Shown piece by piece: positions 42,961-44,960 of a stretch of DNA of 44,960 bases. A program made the position numbers and the translations under genes. The DNA is taken from positions 1 through 44,960 of the forward strand of contig DUVA01000141.1 of the NCBI GenBank assembly GCA_012841305.1. Direction: 5' to 3'. Positions within the stretch are counted from its first letter, which is position 1, and every line of letters begins with the position of its first letter. Origin of the DNA: Bacillota bacterium. Lineage in GTDB: Bacteria; Bacillota; SHA-98; UBA4971. The notes under the pieces were generated by a model, which had not been told where the DNA came from, ran no database searches, and worked only from the letters and a program-made list of their open reading frames with translations.

Positions 42961-43378
42961 GTACCATGTTGTGGGAAGGGACTTTCAAGCTGCAGGAGGG
43001 GCAGCGGCAAAGATTAAAAGGACGCTCCGTCAGATAGGCATAGACGCAGAAACCGCCAGACGCGTGGGCATAGTAGCGTATGAGGCAGAGATGAACATAG
43101 TGATACACGCCTACCGCGGCACAGTCGGTATAGACATATTACCTGAACGAGTCAATATCTATGCTGATGATGAGGGTCCGGGTATTTCTGACATTGCCTT
43201 GGCAATGCAGGTGGGATACTCTACAGCTCCTGAGGATATCAGGGAGATGGGATTTGGGGCCGGCCTGGGCCTTCCCAACATGAAACGGTATTCTGACGAG
43301 CTTGAGGTGGAGTCGCAAGTAGGCTCCGGGACGAGTATTAGAGCAGTGATAAACTTACCGACGAAAGAAGGAAGTTGA
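42950..43378 (+). CDS. GHKL ATPase, RsbW/SpoIIAB-like anti-sigma factor family
   Basis: 142 residues from ATG 42950 (GGGAGGAG upstream; the frame extends to 42872 without support). N box EMNIVIHA (47-54), G1 box DDEGPGI (73-79) and G2 box GFGAGLGL (101-108) define the Bergerat ATP fold. In this family such proteins are serine kinases of anti-anti-sigma factors or bind sigma factors; here no sigma or STAS gene is adjacent. Overlaps the first DRTGG gene by 11 bases and ends 2 bp before the hydrogenase-like gene. Confidence 0.9.
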   Translation: MHLEYHVVGRDFQAAGGAAAKIKRTLRQIGIDAETARRVGIVAYEAEMNIVIHAYRGTVGIDILPERVNIYADDEGPGISDIALAMQVGYSTAPEDIREMGFGAGLGLPNMKRYSDELEVESQVGSGTSIRAVINLPTKEGS

Positions 43379-43380
43379 TC

Positions 43381-44730
43381 ATGGGCCAGTTATTTCACTC
43401 AGTCTTGCTGATCGAGGAGAAGTGCCGTGGATGCACCAGGTGCATCAAGAACTGCCCGACTGAAGCTATTAGAGTGAGAGCCGGCAAGGCCAGGATCAAC
43501 GCAGAAAGATGCACTGATTGCGGTGAGTGTATCAGGACTTGTGATAACCACGCGAAAACGGCTATTACGGATTCACTGTCCAGGTTGAAAGACTTCGAAC
43601 ATGTCATTGCTTTACCTGCTCCTGCCTTATTTTCGCAGTTCGGCAGGGAAGTTGACCCTCAAAGAGTGTTAGCCGCGCTCATAGACATTGGATTTGATGA
43701 TGTCTTCGAAGTGGCTTATGGCGCAGATATAGCTACTTTCCTGACTGTAGAGTATCTCAAAAGAAGGCGCAAGAGAGGGCCTGCAATTTCTGCTGCATGT
43801 CCCGCTGTGGTAAGACTGATTCAAGTTCGCTTTCCTGCATTGATAGACTGCCTGATTCCGGTGGATTCACCTATGGCCTGCTCAGGCAAGCTTGCCAAGG
43901 AGATAAAAAGCCAGGAGCTTGAGATCCCCAAAGAGAACGTCGGTGCTTTCTTCATTACTCCGTGTCCTGCAAAAGTGACTTGGGTTCGTGAAGCTAACAA
44001 GCTTGGGACTTTTCCCGTAGACGGCGCCATATCCATCTCTGATGTCTATGGAGAGATTTCGAAAAGGCTTCCTGAGGTTTCGCCACCTTATCCTAAACTC
44101 AAAGCATCACCGACAGGAGTGGGTTGGGGGCGCTCCGGGGGGGAGCGTATTGCAGCCAGGATCGCCAAGAGCCTTGTGGTGGATGGAATACACAATGTCA
44201 TAGACGTTCTGGAGCAATTGGAAATGGGCAAGTTGCCTGACATAGAATTCGTGGAAGCGCAGGCATGCATAGGGGGATGCGTCGGCGGGGCTCTGACTGT
44301 ACTCAACCCGTTCATAGGCCGGATGAATTTGGAGGCTCTTGTGGATAAATCAGAGACGCCTCCTAACTTGTTTGAGGAGCTTGACAAAGGTTTTAATCTC
44401 CGGAATCGCCTCGGTGAGTTTGCGATACAACCTGATATTGTGGCAGTCCCTGCTTTCAGGCTTGATCAAGATGTGTCTCGGGCTATTACCAAAGCTGAGA
44501 TGATAGAGAAGGTAGTCAGCGAGCTGCCTGGGCTCGACTGCGGTTCGTGTGGCAGCCCGCACTGTCGCGCACTGGCTGAGGATATTGTTCAGGGATTGGC
44601 AGTTGACACTGACTGCGTCCTTAAACTGCGCGAGGAAATTGAAATCCTTGCTGAGCAGCTCCTGGAAATGGCAAAGAAGAGCCCACCTGCTCTAAAGGAG
44701 AACGATACTTTCTCAAAGCCTGGGGAGTGA
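43381..44730 (+). CDS. [FeFe]-hydrogenase-like iron-sulfur protein, probable sensor
   Basis: 449 residues. N-terminal 2[4Fe-4S] ferredoxin (Cys15/18/21/25 and 44/47/50/54), then an H-cluster-like domain: SAACP (Cys140), ITPCPAK (Cys195, Lys198) and EAQACIGGCVGG (Cys296, Cys300), and a C-terminal Fes cluster motif Cys387/390/395/412. The four H-cluster ligands are kept, but Ala139 replaces the proton-relay Cys299 of CpI, Thr193 the Met of the MPC motif and Trp201 the Glu361. This fits a regulatory rather than fast catalytic protein. Start ATG 43381 has AAGGAAG six bases upstream; TTG 43375 is also open. C-terminal tail ends without a PAS domain. Confidence 0.9.
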   Translation: MGQLFHSVLLIEEKCRGCTRCIKNCPTEAIRVRAGKARINAERCTDCGECIRTCDNHAKTAITDSLSRLKDFEHVIALPAPALFSQFGREVDPQRVLAALIDIGFDDVFEVAYGADIATFLTVEYLKRRRKRGPAISAACPAVVRLIQVRFPALIDCLIPVDSPMACSGKLAKEIKSQELEIPKENVGAFFITPCPAKVTWVREANKLGTFPVDGAISISDVYGEISKRLPEVSPPYPKLKASPTGVGWGRSGGERIAARIAKSLVVDGIHNVIDVLEQLEMGKLPDIEFVEAQACIGGCVGGALTVLNPFIGRMNLEALVDKSETPPNLFEELDKGFNLRNRLGEFAIQPDIVAVPAFRLDQDVSRAITKAEMIEKVVSELPGLDCGSCGSPHCRALAEDIVQGLAVDTDCVLKLREEIEILAEQLLEMAKKSPPALKENDTFSKPGE

Positions 44731-44734
44731 TGGT

Positions 44735-44960
44735 ATGAGTCATCAGGTGAGGGTGCGAGATATTGTAAACGAGCTGGGGTGCGAAGTAGCAGCCGGCCGA
44801 GGGTGGTTGGACAACCAGGTATCATTTGGGTACTCGTCAGATCTTCTGAGCGATGTCATGGCAGGCGCCGGGCCGGGCGATGTCTGGATTACTGTGCAGA
44901 TACACCAGAATATCGTCGCTGTCGCAAGCCTTACGGGCGTTTCCGCAGTTGTAGTGGCAG
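44735..44960 (+). CDS. Second DRTGG-type domain protein, partial at window edge
   Basis: About 75 codons are visible from ATG 44735, with GGGGAG seven bases upstream. The sequence shows VRDIVNELGCEVAAGR, then FGYSSDLLSDVMAGAGPGDVW and ITVQIHQNIVAVASLTGVSAVV, the same DRTGG pattern as the gene at 42577 with an N-terminal difference. It runs off the right edge. Lies four bases after the hydrogenase-like stop. Confidence 0.85.
   Translation, partial: MSHQVRVRDIVNELGCEVAAGRGWLDNQVSFGYSSDLLSDVMAGAGPGDVWITVQIHQNIVAVASLTGVSAVVVA

Overview
This 45 kb window looks like a chromosomal core segment from an anaerobic, endospore-forming member of the Bacillota (Clostridia-like). The evidence is gene order (smc-ftsY-ffh-rpsP-khpA-rimM-trmD-rplS-lepB-rbgA-rnhB, then topA-trmFO-xerC-hslV-hslU-codY, then rpsB-tsf-pyrH-frr and uppS-cdsA-dxr-rseP-ispG), a ger-type spore germinant receptor operon, a YtvI-type sporulation membrane protein, a T-box leader in front of valS, strong AGGAGG-type ribosome binding sites, and a ferredoxin plus an [FeFe]-hydrogenase-like protein. 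The species cannot be fixed from the sequence alone. Many genes use TTG or GTG starts placed behind strong Shine-Dalgarno (SD) sequences, so I moved several starts from the longest reading frame to the SD-supported codon.

Layout. Positions 1-649 hold no gene. They contain a 53-bp-period array of hairpin repeats, a segment with two mutually exclusive pairings, a 13-bp tandem duplication and a probable extended -10 promoter for smc. Positions 650-11192 form a dense co-directional operon for chromosome organisation, protein targeting, ribosome and tRNA maturation, signal peptidase and RNase HII. Positions 11340-22017 carry yraN, comM, dprA, topA, trmFO, xerC, hslVU and codY. Positions 22028-26600 hold a leftward gerA-gerB-gerC operon followed by a two-helix 58-codon gene resembling the D subunit of germinant receptors. 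It sits between codY and rpsB. Positions 26735-36764 run rightward through rpsB, tsf, pyrH, frr, a small ferredoxin, a terminator, uppS, cdsA, ytvI-like, dxr, rseP, ispG and a family 2 glycosyltransferase. Positions 36848-37190 hold a promoter and a valine T-box leader for valS. folC follows, fused in frame to a P-loop ATPase.

The last 3 kb hold a SPOR-domain membrane protein and then a tightly coupled set: a DRTGG-type protein, a GHKL (RsbW/SpoIIAB-like) ATPase, an [FeFe]-hydrogenase-like iron-sulfur protein that keeps the four H-cluster cysteines but has lost the proton-relay cysteine, and a second DRTGG-type protein cut by the window edge. I infer a redox-sensing regulatory module. It is the best candidate here for a poorly described system, followed by the FolC-ATPase fusion and the structured non-coding region upstream of smc.
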